A stretch of DNA of 64,000 nt from Tetrastigma voinierianum (Eukaryota; Streptophyta; Magnoliopsida; Vitales; Vitaceae), in assembly GCA_016808115.1 (NCBI GenBank), contig JAEQBH010001503.1, forward strand, positions 248,001 to 312,000, given 5' to 3'. Below the pieces are notes generated by a model. The model was not told the origin of the DNA. It saw nothing but the letters and a program-made list of their open reading frames with translations, and searched no databases. A program made the translations under genes and the position numbers. Shown here in pieces: positions 1 through 10,933 of this stretch. Every line of letters begins with the position of its first letter. The stretch's first letter is position 1.

Positions 1-281
1 AAGTTAAATTTTGGTTTCAGAGGCCTTATTTCTCAAAGAGCTGTGCTCGAAAGAGAGCACAACGATTTGGATTCATAATAGTGATACATGGCAGAGATGT
101 GGGATTGAGAAAATAAAGGTTTGACCACAAATTATTTCCAGAGAGGGAGAATCTTAAGAGTGGATAGATGCAGGCATTTGAAGCAAAAAAATATACATAT
201 ATAAAGCCCCGATCATTATCAGGTAAAAGGAAAAGCAAGAAGAAGAAAAACACCATATGGGAGAGGGAGAAGATCCAGTAC

Positions 282-519
282 CGTGAGGGGTGATGGAGTC
301 GTCGTCCTTCAATTTGTGGTTGGTTTCAGTAAAGAGGCTTCTTACCAGGAAATCTCTACCAGCAGTAAAACGAGAAGCGGAGGCATTTCTTCTGAGGAAG
401 AATAGTTTGGAGCGGGAAGGGGAGGGGGCACCAACAAAGGATCTGGAGATGGAATAGCAATGGGAGTAGGAGTGATGTGCAGTTGAAGGTGTGGAGAATA
501 ATGATGAAGAAGACGCCAT
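282..519 (-). CDS. First coding exon of a probable plastid-targeted protein (5' partial gene)
   Basis: The minus strand opens with an ATG at 519-517 and reads 79 codons plus one base to a likely donor (G|GTACTG) with the GT at 281-280. The predicted N-terminus starts MASSSSLFST and is rich in Ser, Thr, Arg and small residues with almost no acidic residues for about 65 positions. It then turns acidic (KLKDDDS), which is the usual shape of a chloroplast transit peptide followed by a mature start. An in-frame GTG further upstream is not needed. No convincing downstream exon is visible between position 1 and 280, so the rest of the gene lies to the left. I do not recognise the family from this exon; a mitochondrial or dual-targeted product is also possible. 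Confidence 0.5.
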
Positions 520-669
520 AGCCGGTGCCTGGTTGAGGGGCTTCACCTTCACGGGGGATGATGGAGAGAGTGGGAAATGGAGTCTCTCCTCTTTCTCTTT
601 GTCTTCTTATAGCGTCACGCAATTCCCGATCGGCTCGAGCAGAAAATCATGGACATGGATGGGGCATAC

Positions 670-929
670 TCACTCACTCACTCACTCTCAAGTCTCAACA
701 GGAATGCTTTCCAAATCCCGAGTTTCAAGTTAGAGAGAGCTATAATCCTCTGCCCCCACACTCCCATCCCTACCCACTACAATCTGTCTCTGTCTCTGTC
801 TCTGTCTCTGTCTCCGTCTCCGTCTCCCTCCCTGCCCGCTTTTAGTAGAAGTAGAAGAGCTCTTACAGACTCTTGATGATCATCATCATTCTATTTCTTC
901 AAATTCCACAATAAAATCAAAACCCTTAC

Positions 930-961
<32 letters not shown>

Positions 962-962
962 T
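670..962. repeat. Cluster of simple repeats upstream of the plastid-protein exon
   Basis: This stretch holds an ACTC run (about 670-690), a GTCTCT-type hexanucleotide run (about 784-828) and an ATG/GAT trinucleotide run (about 930-962). It lies just upstream of the minus-strand start at 519, so it is probably 5' UTR or promoter of that gene. The small plus-strand reading frames here are products of the repeats and I do not call them genes. Confidence 0.8.
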
Positions 963-1260
963 GAAGTATGAATAAATAACCACCAAAAAGGGAGAAGGAT
1001 GGTGAGATTCGGAAAATAAATCTGGTTGTTTGTCAACATGTCTTTTCAAAGGTATAAGAAAAAGAACCGTTTCCAGGGTTCATGTAATCAAATCATATGA
1101 TTATGTAACCTAGACATTAGACAAGAATAGGAAATGGAAATGGAAATGGAAGTGATATGGGGATGGGACAATGGGTAACAAGTAACAACTAACAAGCAAA
1201 AGGAATACGATCGTACACTTGTAAAGCATTTTGTTTCGTTATTGGCTGCCCACTGCCCAC

Positions 1261-1860
1261 GGATTTTTTTTTTTTTTTAAATATTAGAGTTAAAAAAATA
1301 TTTAGAGAATTATGGTAGATTTAGCCATGTAAATATAAAGTAGTTGTCATATATATATGCAGATATTAAAAAAAAATATGTTTTAAAAGTAGAAACTTTA
1401 AAATTTTATCTTTGAAAATCGTGTTTTGAAAGGCAACGATTTGAGTTCTATTTGAAATCGTGTTTTGAAGCCCAGCGTCTTTTAGATTTTAAATTTGGAA
1501 ATCGTGTTTTGAATATACGATTTCGGAATTTTCTATTTGAAATCGTGTTTGGCAGCTGGAAATTCTGTTGAAATCGTGTGTGGCAGAAGCGAGGTGTTCT
1601 GTCATCAGTGTTTTCTGAACGTGAACCGTAATTTCATATGAAATCGTGTTTTAGAGCCAACATGACCCAAAAATTACCTACGTTCCGTAGTGTTTGAAAT
1701 GCGATTGAATTCTGTTTATGTCGTGTGTGAATATGACTTTAAAATTTTATATTGAAATAAATACAAAACGATATATGTGTTGTGACAATCGTGATTATAA
1801 ATATTTAAATTTTTGTACTTATTTTTAAATAATAGTATTATTATTTAAAGGCCCCACCTA
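1261..1860. repeat. AT-rich insertion-like block with a dispersed minisatellite
   Basis: A block of about 600 bp lies between two copies of a CTGCCCA-based direct repeat (about 1247-1260 and 1862-1884). Inside, from about 1417 to 1660, the core AAATCGTGTTTTGAA recurs with variation six or seven times at irregular spacing. There is no coding potential. The block could be a non-autonomous element with a target duplication, or simply two expansions of the same 7-bp repeat. Confidence 0.4.
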
Positions 1861-2075
1861 CCACTGCCCACTGCCCACTGCCCATGCATCAATGATGTAT
1901 ACATCTTCCATCTTCAATCTTCACCCGCTAAAGTTACATCAAAATCTATAATTTAAACAACCAAGAGGTAATACTTAATAGTAATGGATATTGATTTGAC
2001 TTAAAAAGAATAGGGTAATAATGTAAAGATGAATCCAACATTTTATTTGCATTTTCAACATATACTACGACTACG

Positions 2076-2353
2076 TGTTAGGTTATGCTATTTTAGATAA
2101 TAGGTGATTTGGTGGTATGTTATCACTATGGTTGATAAATTCCTATTGTTATGGGTTGTTATTTCTTTCATTTATTCATATCACGTCATTAGAATGTATA
2201 CTAATAAAGAATTAGGATTGTTCAGTTTTAGGTTGCTTCTTACTATTTCAACTTTGTAAGGTTATATTATAGCCAAGCTAGTTCTTGATAAGCAGATTGA
2301 ATCGTGATTCTCCCAAGTGCTTATCCTTTCTAAGTTTATTTATTTTCTAAACA
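2076..2353 (+). repeat. Left LTR of the copia element, carrying a small insertion
   Basis: Positions from about 2215 to 2353 align base by base with 8555-8697, for example the shared stretch GGTTATATTATAGCCAAGC. The LTR seems to start TGTTAGG at 2076. The next roughly 130 bp have no counterpart in the right LTR and end with another TTAGG, so a small insertion flanked by TTAGG repeats probably entered this LTR. Confidence 0.75.
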
Positions 2354-2498
2354 TTTGGTATGGAGTAATAAAGGCTTGGTAAAATTAAAAGCAACGGTCT
2401 TATATGTGTAATAGTGAATATAGTGTGAAGGAATTCTATTTAAATGTTTTTAATTTGTCCGAAATTTGTGAGTGATATATAGTCATTGGGCGATGCTC

Positions 2499-2866
2499 AT
2501 GGAAAACTTTGTTCAAGAGTATTGGAGCTTGGTGGAGGAGAATGGTATTCCTACTAAACCAAAGGGAATCTCATATGATATTAAAGAAAAATTTATGATG
2601 GGGAAAATTTGAAGATTTAAAAACGAAAAGAACTACTTATTTCGAAGCATTCTAGATCAAACAATCTTGGAGACAATCATTAACAAGGATACATGAAGCA
2701 TATGGGGTTCTTTGAAACGTATCAGAATTCTCACGGTAAAGCGTGCATACTTGCAAGCTCTTTGTAATATACGGGCAGGCAGATTAGGCCAGGATCAGAG
2801 CAAATGGGATCTTGATTAAAATCATTTCGAAATCGTATTATCTTTCTTGGAGCGGGTGTAAGTGAA
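2499..2866 (+). pseudogene. Copia gag, 5' part (UBN2-like), broken
   Basis: Reading from an ATG at 2499 gives MENFVQEYWSLVEENG, then after frame changes the typical plant copia gag segments KNYLFRSI, DQTILETIINKDT, IWGSLKR and RAYLQALC. These match the UBN2 (gag-polypeptide of LTR copia) family. The reading frame is interrupted by stops and shifts. Homology stops near 2866, where the non-coding insertion begins, and resumes near 5676. Confidence 0.7.
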
Positions 2867-5675
2867 TAATATACTGTATTCAAATTAATAAAATCCATTT
2901 CTGATGTGAAACTTTATCGCCTTTAGTGATTCAAAAAATAGATGTTCGATATTGAATTGTTTATCTGAAATGTCGTATAAAAGAACACATGAAATGATTA
3001 CATGTAGGAGCATCTAAGTTCTTTCTTTATGACTCAACTATAGATCTTGGGTCGCATCGATCCTTTATACATCCTTATAGATGCATAACGCGTTGGTAAA
3101 CGTCACATTTAGCGTTTTAAATGGCAGTGGTTACATCTAATCCAGTTATAGTTCTATTCTTAATCCAGTCTTATTAATAATTCAGAACTTTCAGTCATTT
3201 GGATGATCGATATAAATACAATCGTATACTTTGTTATATATATCTGATAAATTATAGTTCATTGATCATCCAGCCAAATGCATTTTCATAAATCGATATT
3301 TCACGATCTGAATCAATTGGTTCTTCCCTGATCCAAATCGGATTATACCTGATAAATTCGGTTATGCCCATACTTGAATTTAACACATGTCTTGATATAA
3401 GGATCGAGTCAGCCGTAGCGGTCACGTGGAAGTTTCTGGTGGTATCGCATGGTTTATAGCATGATCTGGTCCGTGAGTACATTGGTCTCAACGATCAAAT
3501 AGTGAACACTCTGATCACGGTTGGTCTGTTTGTTGCGGATCGGGTGTGCGTCGATAGTTCGCGATCTATATATTAATACATTGGTATAAATACATCCTTA
3601 ATCTGAAATAAGCAGTTTCAACATTACATTAAGAGCGTTCAAATCCTTATAGAAAAATATAGTACAATATATGCGCTTATATGATTTATTTTTCAATAAT
3701 CTTACAATTTTTATATCTGAAACATTTAAATCATTTTTATAATCAATTAAATCAATTCAATATGCTTTTAGAAACATTATCTAAAAAACTTGAAAGCGAG
3801 GATTAGGAGTTGGTAGAACAAGCGTTTAAACTGAACAGAATGGGATTTAGAAGAACAAACGAAAATCTTTGCTTTGATTGTGTGATCCTAAATCTGATTG
3901 GCTTTCTTCTCATTGATTTTATTCCAAAGCCAAGTAAGAATAATATTCATGCGTGCATTAGTTTTGGTTAGGATTGATTTCGGAGGTAAGTATGAGATTC
4001 CGATTTAAACAAGCTATCTCTGATGGTTCTTGGCTCGATGGGATTTAGTAAGTCAAAGTCTGGAATCAGTTGGTGAAGGTTATGACCAGAAGTTGGAGGT
4101 CATACCGCAGTCAAATCTGACGTAGTGACACAGTGCCTGGACTGGATTCTGATCTATCACCTCGGTTAAACGTCTTCTATCCTCCTCAGTCATATTAATA
4201 TGTTGTAAGGCTCGATGACACCATAGAGTCCAAGAACACCAATCGGAGTTAAGCGAAGGAGATATGACCTTTTCGAAGTTGGAGTCGTGGTGATCAGCCT
4301 TTGTGGCGGCACGAGCTGACGAGCTCTGCTGTTGACTGGCTCAAGTCTGCGCTTTGTTCTGGCATCCCACAATAATCTCGCCGAGGCGTATAGATGGATT
4401 CTGCATTTCCCGATAGAACTTTGTAGAGTCAAAGAACACCAGTCGGAGTTGAAGCGAAGGAGATATGCCGCCAGTTGGAGAGATCATCAAGTGATAAACC
4501 TTTGACGGTACGAGCTCTTGAGTACAACCGACCTCAGAGATCCGACCTCTGGACTGACGACCTCTGAGGACCTGGCGAGCCTCTCTGAAGGCGACCTCTA
4601 CGAGGACGGCGACCTCACGATGCACAGCGGCTCAGGTGACCTGCTGTTTGACTATGCCGATTTTGACCATTAGATGAAAAGACCATAACTGATCTGCAAG
4701 TGAATTGAGGAATTGAAAGCCTAATCGTAAGTTCATTGATGTGGCTACAATTCTAGGGACTTATATAGTCTCTTATTTGAACCCGAGCCGTTCTAAAGGT
4801 CGAATTTGGTTGTTGTTAGATCAAGCGGAAGCCGGCAGGCCAGTTTGATTGAGGTGACCTCGATAAAGGACTATAACTTGGTCTACGAGGAGGTCCCAGT
4901 CGAAATTAAAACTATATAGTTTAATTCAATTAAACTACCCAATTACTAGGGCCATTCACGAATTCCATACATGGCAAATTACCCAAAAAATGAATCTGAG
5001 TTAATTTCTCTTTGCAGCCTTTATACAATGAAGCCTGTGGTTTAAATCTGATGACATTTCACAGGCAAGATAACCTGACATTCGCCAGGGTGAAAATGGC
5101 AGTAGGAGAAGACTCTTATCACGGATGTTGTCGAAACTCTCAGGTTTACGATTCCTCTGCTACGACTCTTGTCACGATGAAGACTTTTGACTCATAACTT
5201 ACTTGAAGAACATGTGGCTAGATCGTTGGAAATACAGAGAGAAGTGAGCTTCTCGCGCCTCTAAAATCATCATTTTTGTTTTATTTTAACATATGGATGG
5301 TAGTGTGCATTTAAAGGAGAAACTTTCTCCACTTTCACCTTATCTGCATGTCCTTTATTGATTTTTTCTTCTTTTTCTTTATTTCTTTGTTTAGGTCCTC
5401 AAACTCTCTATATTATTTTTTAAAACAGTCTCTATTTTCATAGACATATAAACTTATTTACAATTGACCCTTAGGTCCCCATTTTCAATTTCCTCCTTTT
5501 TATCCTCTTTCTCACTTGGGTTTATTTCAGATTATTAATCATTAAGTATAATCTTATTATTTCAATTCCCGAGAAAAATACAGCGCTGATATACGGAATA
5601 TCATTAAATTTTATTATAAAAATTCAAATTAATACTAAATAATTACATCTGAAAAGGTTTACAAATCCTTCTATG
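2867..5675. mobile_element. Non-coding insertion nested in copia gag
   Basis: Copia gag similarity breaks off near 2866 and picks up again near 5676, so the roughly 2.8 kb between them is a later insertion. A weak candidate target duplication is GTGAATA on the left against GTGGAATA on the right. I see no polymerase or transposase domain on either strand. It holds a diverged internal duplication (about 4195-4330 and 4405-4540). Read on the minus strand, the repeated block contains a motif close to TGGTGTTCTTGGACTCTATG. A related motif occurs near 22470 and 23050, so the insert shares a repeat family with the 22-23 kb block. It is probably a non-autonomous LTR derivative. Confidence 0.5.
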
Positions 5676-6400
5676 AGGTGGAATATGTAGATAGTACTTT
5701 TGAGACCCCTTACCGTCAAACAAGATGAAAGCAAATGGTGAGAACAAAGGAGATGTTGATGTAGTTGAAAAGATTTTGAGATCCATGACTCCCAAGTTTG
5801 ATTATGTTGTGTGTAACATGTGTTCCATTGAGGAGTCTAAGGATATAGACACTTTAACCATTGATGAGTTTGCAAGCTGACCTACTTGTACATATGCGAC
5901 ATTGGATGAGTTCCCTTTGTTGAGGAAGAACACGCCTTGAAAATTACGCATGGAGATCAATCACGGCGAGCGAGGAGGTTGGGGTCGGTCGTGGCAAGGA
6001 GGTTTTGGAGGAAGAGGATGGGGACGAGGTAAACTAGCTTCAGCGAGCTGAGTAGAGTGTTATAATTAATACAGTTGGGGCATTTTCAATGGGAATGTCC
6101 AAATAAAGAGAAGGAGGCTAACTATCATGATGTGAAGGAATGTTGTTGATAGCTTCCCATGGATATAAATAGGGCTGACAAAGAAGATATATAGTTTCTT
6201 GACTAAGGATGCCCAGCAACCATATGTGTGGGAAGAAAAATACTTCTCGGATTTTGATGGAGGCTTCAAGATTCAATGCGGTTAGGCAGCAACTCAAGCA
6301 TAGTCGTGATAGGAAGAAAGGTAACATCTGTTCTGGTGAATGATGGAATAACTCAAATCATCTCATAAATATTTTATGTTCGGATCGAAGAACAGTTTAT
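5676..6400 (+). pseudogene. Copia gag 3' part, zinc knuckle and protease start, broken
   Basis: The reading frame resumes with KANGENKGDVDVVEKILRS and SMTPKFDYVV, the end of the UBN2 gag domain. Near 6065 it gives LGHFQWECPNKEKEANY, the second half of a CCHC zinc knuckle. Near 6235 it gives KYFSDFDGGFK, which sits in the protease-adjacent region of these polyproteins. Frame changes and stops separate the segments. The order and spacing agree with a single decayed copia polyprotein. Confidence 0.7.
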
Positions 6401-6579
6401 TCAATTCTGGCGATTCTGAAAAGAGCAGTATTATAGTTCAAAGAAGTCTAAATCTTTCATCTAGGAAACTATCTGATAAGATGACTTAATCAGATATTCC
6501 ATATATCTGCTATTTTTCAACCCCATAGCATCGCGTGTCTTAATATGGATTCACAAAGATATGAATTAAACTCGACATT

Positions 6580-7463
6580 GTAGGTATGGACACTTGAGCT
6601 TTGGGAACTAAGACTTAAACGGAAAAGGTAAGGTGATGACATGCAGCTTAGTCTCCTTTTAGGCTATGGCAAGAGTTGCTTGGGTGGGAAAGCAACAAGG
6701 TGCACTCGTTTCAAGGAGAAGCGGTGTGAAACCTGAATTCTTCATTAGTACATGTTCGTGTTGTAAATGATCGAACTATCTCCGACAACGAGAAAGGTAT
6801 TTGTTACTTTTGGCTTGATGACTTTAGTGAGAAAAATATGGGTTTATTTTTAACGAGATAAATCGAAGCCTTTATTTATTCTTTAAAGCTTTAAGGTTCA
6901 TGTTGAAGAAACAAGTGCTATAGGAACTTTACGTCTTGATCGGAGGAGGATTTATCGAAAATTTTTGCTTTTTGTGATGCCGAATGGCATACAAAAGACA
7001 ATTGGCGAGTGCATACACACGGCAGCGAGCGAGTTTTCAAAAGGAAGAATAGAACTGTTATGAATATGGTTGTATGATTTGATAATAATGTCTTTAAGAA
7101 ATCACTTTTGGCTGGCTTGATCCAATTGGGCGGTGCATGTATCTTAATCGAAGTCCAACATTAAATGCATTAAAACCAAGACTCGGAAGAAGCTTGGGTA
7201 GAAATCAAAGCCCTCAGTTCGACATTTTAATTGTTTTAGTTGTCTCTCGTGTTCATGCGCTATCGAAAAAACAGCTAGATGTGAAACTTGCTGATTATGT
7301 TTTGTTGGGTGTTAGTGAAGGGTCAAAAGTTTATAGACTTTATGATCCAATTTCACAAAGGATCATAATTAGCAAGGATGTTAAATTTGAAGAAGACAAG
7401 TGCTGGAATTCGGATAAGTCATATGAAGAATCTATTGTGTGCAATTTGGAGTGGGGTGATTAG
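6580..7463 (+). pseudogene. Copia integrase region, broken
   Basis: About 6585-6720 carries GHLSFG and WVGKQQGALVSRRSG, from the GAG-pre-integrase domain. Near 7060 NRTVMNMV-like residues appear. From 7137 an open stretch of 108 codons contains LNRSPTLNA, LLGVSEGSKVYRLYDPIS and IIISKDVKFEED, the conserved segment between integrase core and RT in plant copia elements. The catalytic core residues cannot be read in one frame. Confidence 0.75.
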
Positions 7464-8165
7464 CAGAGGAAAATAATGGTGTTTGAGGAAAATGAGGAGG
7501 GGAATGATCAGACTTGAAGGCGATGTAAGTAAGAGTTAGAATTTTCCTTGAATTCTTTTAATAGAAGAAAGCTCTCCTTACACAAATGAAGAGAGGGATA
7601 AAAGACCACCAGCTTGGATGAGAGAATCATACAGGAGAAGGTCTTTCTGAAGAGGATAATGGAGCTCACTTGGCTATGTTTGCTGTGAAGTCCATACGCT
7701 AGAGATCTTGCCAAAGTGAAATGGAGAAAATTTATGGTTGGAATTGGAAGCAATAAACAAAAATGTGCGTGGTAATTAATGGAATTCCCAAGGAGAAGAA
7801 AGATTAAGTGAAATATAGTTCATTCATTTAATGAAAACGGAGAAGTGAACAAATCTGAAGGCTAGTTAGCCTTGAAATTAACTACTCGCTGACATGGGAT
7901 AGACTATCTTTGAAATCACTTTTTATAGGCGCGCATGGAGACAGTTCGCTTGGTGGTAGTACTAGTAACTCAAGAAATGGATCCATCTACCGGCTAGATG
8001 TGAGTACGCACTCTACATGGGGAGTTGAATGAAGAGGTTTTGTCGAGGCGACCTTGTGGTTATGAAAAGGACATGAGCAAAGGTTTACAAGTTCAAGAAG
8101 GCACTCTATGGGCTAAATCAAATGCGTGCTTAGTACAATAGTATAGAAGCTTATTTCATAAAGGT

Positions 8166-8360
8166 TTGAAATGTATTGAGGCATATGTTCCTTCAGAAAG
8201 CGATGGAAGAAGCGAAGTATTAATTGTAAGTCTTAATGTTGGTGATCTCATTTTTACTGGAAATGATGATTTGGTGTTCACAGAGTTCAAAATTTCCATG
8301 AAAGATGAGTTTGAGATGACCGATCTTGGTAAGATGAGGTATTTCCTTGGCAGTCCCTGA
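8166..8360 (+). pseudogene. Copia reverse transcriptase fragment
   Basis: The 64-codon open stretch includes LNVGDLIFTGNDD followed by FKISMKDEFEMTDLGKMRYFLG. This is the copia RT catalytic segment and the region just after it. The usual YVDDLI catalytic box reads NVGDLI here, so one of the two catalytic aspartates is lost. The copy stops at a premature TGA after YFLGSP. Confidence 0.85.
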
Positions 8361-8547
8361 GATCTTATGGTGTTTTCTCGAAGCAGAATAAGTATCTTTG
8401 GAGGTCTGGCTTGATTCGGACTAGAAAAAGTAATGACTGTTTCTTAATCCTTATCCCACAGCTCCTGGCACCAGTGAAGGATAAGGAGGAGTTAAAGTTG
8501 ATAAAGACTTTCTCGAGCAAGTTGGCAGAGCGGTCTATATCTCGAGT

Positions 8548-8697
8548 TATTAGGATTGTTCCGTTTTAGGTTGCTTCTTACTATTTCAACTTTCTAAGGT
8601 TATATTATAGCCAAGCTAGTTCTTCAATAAAGCAGATTGAATCATTGATTTCTCCCAAATTCTTAACCTTTCACAAGTTTCTTTGATTTTTTCAACA
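8548..8697 (+). repeat. Right LTR of the copia element
   Basis: It matches the left LTR with few differences from TTAGGATTG to the terminal AACA, then GTACG, the probable target duplication. Its first bases read TATTAGG where the left copy has TGTTAGG. The two LTRs differ by scattered substitutions and small indels, so insertion was not recent. Confidence 0.8.
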
Positions 8698-8959
8698 GTA
8701 CGTGTTATATACATATTACATACTAGTCATTCCCTATATATGAGCGGGCTCATGCATACAAAAGACGTTTTAAGCTAATAAACGCCATGATAATCTCTTA
8801 TGAAGAATGAAGGAGCTGACAAGAGCGTAAAACTTTATCATGAAAACCACGGTAGTATTTCTAGAACTGAACTCAGATGTTCAAACTAGCTGCATGAGAG
8901 ATTGATTTAATTGATTACTTAAAAACGTAAGTCAGGGATAAACTGAGTGTGAAGAAAGC

Positions 8960-10260
8960 ATAAGGTGGTTTGGGGTTTATGACGCTTCAGCTGCTGTATT
9001 GCTATAACAGGAAGATTGGTTGGAAGCTTTGTTTTCAACCCACGATACTCTTGTTTATAAGATCTTCAAGGATTAAATACTTTCCCATAGGGGGATTTTA
9101 AGGCAGCTTTTGAGATTACAATCGAGTTTTACTTGGCGGAGTATCTTCCAGTCTTTACCATTGTTGAAGCAGGGTATTCGATGGAGAATAGGAAATGGTA
9201 CACATATTGATGTTTGGATCGATCCTTGGTTGAGAGATGATCAAAATTTTTGGGTACAAATGACTCACAGTGCAGAGTTAGATGGCTTGAGAGTCAGTGA
9301 TTTAATGATCCCAGGTAGACTTGAATGGGATGTCATTTTGCTTGAGGCTTGTTTATGAAGAGGCGTTCTGCATCAATCATACGCTGTCTCAATCTTTGTA
9401 TTGCGAGATCGGCAAGTCTGGCACTTTGAAACTCGGTAATTATCACGGCGGTACAGCAGTTATCATGCCAGCACCCCTCCCGAATTATTTTGTGTTCGCC
9501 TTGACTCGAGAGGAGGTGGAAGTAACATGTAATTTCTGAGAGATGCCGCCACTGGATCAAGCTTAACGCCAAATGTGTAGAGGGTTCTCTCACTGTCAAC
9601 TCATGAATCGAAAGGTATGGCTGTATACGCACTCTTGTCTTTTATTAAGAATGGCTGAGAATGCTTAACCTCTCTATTTCTGTATACCTCATGTCTGTTG
9701 GTGAAGTTGAATATAGATTAGCTGACACTCATGGCTTCTTTCTCACGAAGTCCTTGTAGAATGGTTCTTTAAACTGATAATGCAGGAACAAGGAGACTAC
9801 TTTGAAAAATGAGTTTTTATTCTTTGGCTATATGGATCTCAGCGTGTGTCGGTACTAGAGCGGTTCTTATGAATCGCGAAAGAAGGGGAAACCGGTTACT
9901 TGGCTCTTGAATTTTGTTTGATTAGATCTCTATTCAAAGCACTTACAGGCGGTAGTCGTATCTTTTACTGTCTATATCTTGTTAACGCATGACCCAATAA
10001 TTACAAATGTATTGATGGCGTCTTTCGCTTGAGGGGAAGGCAAATCGAGTTGGGGATTTATGGTTCGTGATTCACAAGGATTCTTTATCTTTGTTTTTCT
10101 CGGATAGTGAATGGATTTAATAAATTGGGGTTGAAACTTTGAAACTTGGGAAGCTTTATGTATTGGATCAGCATCTGGGTTTGATCGGCGATATTTGGAA
10201 GCGATTTACTCAGGCATTAAGCGTTAATGAGTTGATTTTAGTGACTTTGGTGTTTTGGTG
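8960..10260 (+). pseudogene. Degraded LINE (non-LTR retrotransposon) 3' region
   Basis: Around 9010-9100 the plus strand gives GWKLCFQP-like residues. From 9110 an 82-codon frame reads SFTWRSIFQSLPLLKQGIRW, then RIGNGTHIDVWIDPWL and LRVSDLM. This is the segment between RT and the zf-RVT zinc-binding region of plant L1-type LINEs. From about 10030 to 10230 a poorer match to the LINE RNase H region follows (VETLKLGKLYVL, DQHLGL). About 9360-10020 does not resemble a LINE and may be an insertion. No intact domain remains. Confidence 0.6.
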
Positions 10261-10269
10261 ATATTGTTT

Positions 10270-10933
10270 AATATTTAAGGAGAATCACATTTTTTAATAT
10301 TTTTCTCGAAAGTAACAGTATTCCGTGTCTTTTGAAATCATCTTACCTAGAACATATTGAAAGCAGGTTTGGAATGACCCTCGTACATCATTCAAGTAAT
10401 GCAATATATCTTTGTCTTTCATGTCAGCCAATGTCATGTTCGCGCTGTATAAATTAAAAAAAAAAAAAAAACGTAAGTCGGTAGTCGGTACTAGGCTCAC
10501 TTTGTAGGTGGTGGGCTTGGGCCAAATGACCGCCTTCCAAGCCAAAACTTGGGTGGCCCAAATCTCATGGTTCAACTTCAACCTGAGAATTAAGTGGGCC
10601 CAATGGACAGGAGTTGGATGAGAGTTTCAACTTCAAGTTTCAAATTCTGAATATAATATCCTTCATGGACCATGGCGTAAACTAAAATTAAGAATACAAG
10701 GAAAGTCATAACTTGAAAAGGTAACGAATTAAATTGAATTGAATAAATAAATGGAAAAGGATAAAAAAACTCAAGTCACGGCGTGAAGGGAAGCTTTTTT
10801 ACTTGACGAGATCGTCATCCCCAGAGGCCAGAGGCCAGAGGCCAGAGGCAAACAAATCCCTTCATTCCACGAAAAGCCCCCCACACATCGCCATCGGCCA
10901 TCTCCAATTCAAAAGGCTCCTCATCCTCTCCAA
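10270..10933 (+). promoter_or_regulatory. BAG8-like gene upstream region and 5' leader
   Basis: No gene is seen between the LINE remnant and the BAG8 start. An AT-rich segment at about 10730-10760 (GAATAAATAAATGG) could serve as a TATA region. A 7-bp tandem repeat, CAGAGGC, occurs four times at about 10823-10850 and is probably in the 5' UTR. These assignments rest on position alone. Confidence 0.35.

Larger units (their letters stand above)
2076..8697 (+). mobile_element. Decayed Ty1/copia LTR retrotransposon with a nested insertion
   Basis: Two related LTRs (2076-2353 and 8548-8697) bound the element. The left LTR ends in CA at 2353 and is followed after two bases by a degenerate primer site, TGGTATGGAG, close to the initiator-Met tRNA type common in plant copia elements. 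Flanking bases CTACG (2071-2075) and GTACG (8698-8702) match at four of five positions, as expected for an old target duplication. Gag, zinc knuckle, protease, GAG-pre-integrase, integrase C-terminal and RT relics lie in the right order on the plus strand. All are broken by stops and indels, so the element cannot be autonomous. RNase H appears to be lost between about 8360 and 8548. Confidence 0.85.

Noticed and set aside
9321..9632. Overlapping 72- and 99-codon frames next to the LINE remnant
   Set aside because: They have no domain similarity and overlap each other on opposite strands in decayed repeat DNA.
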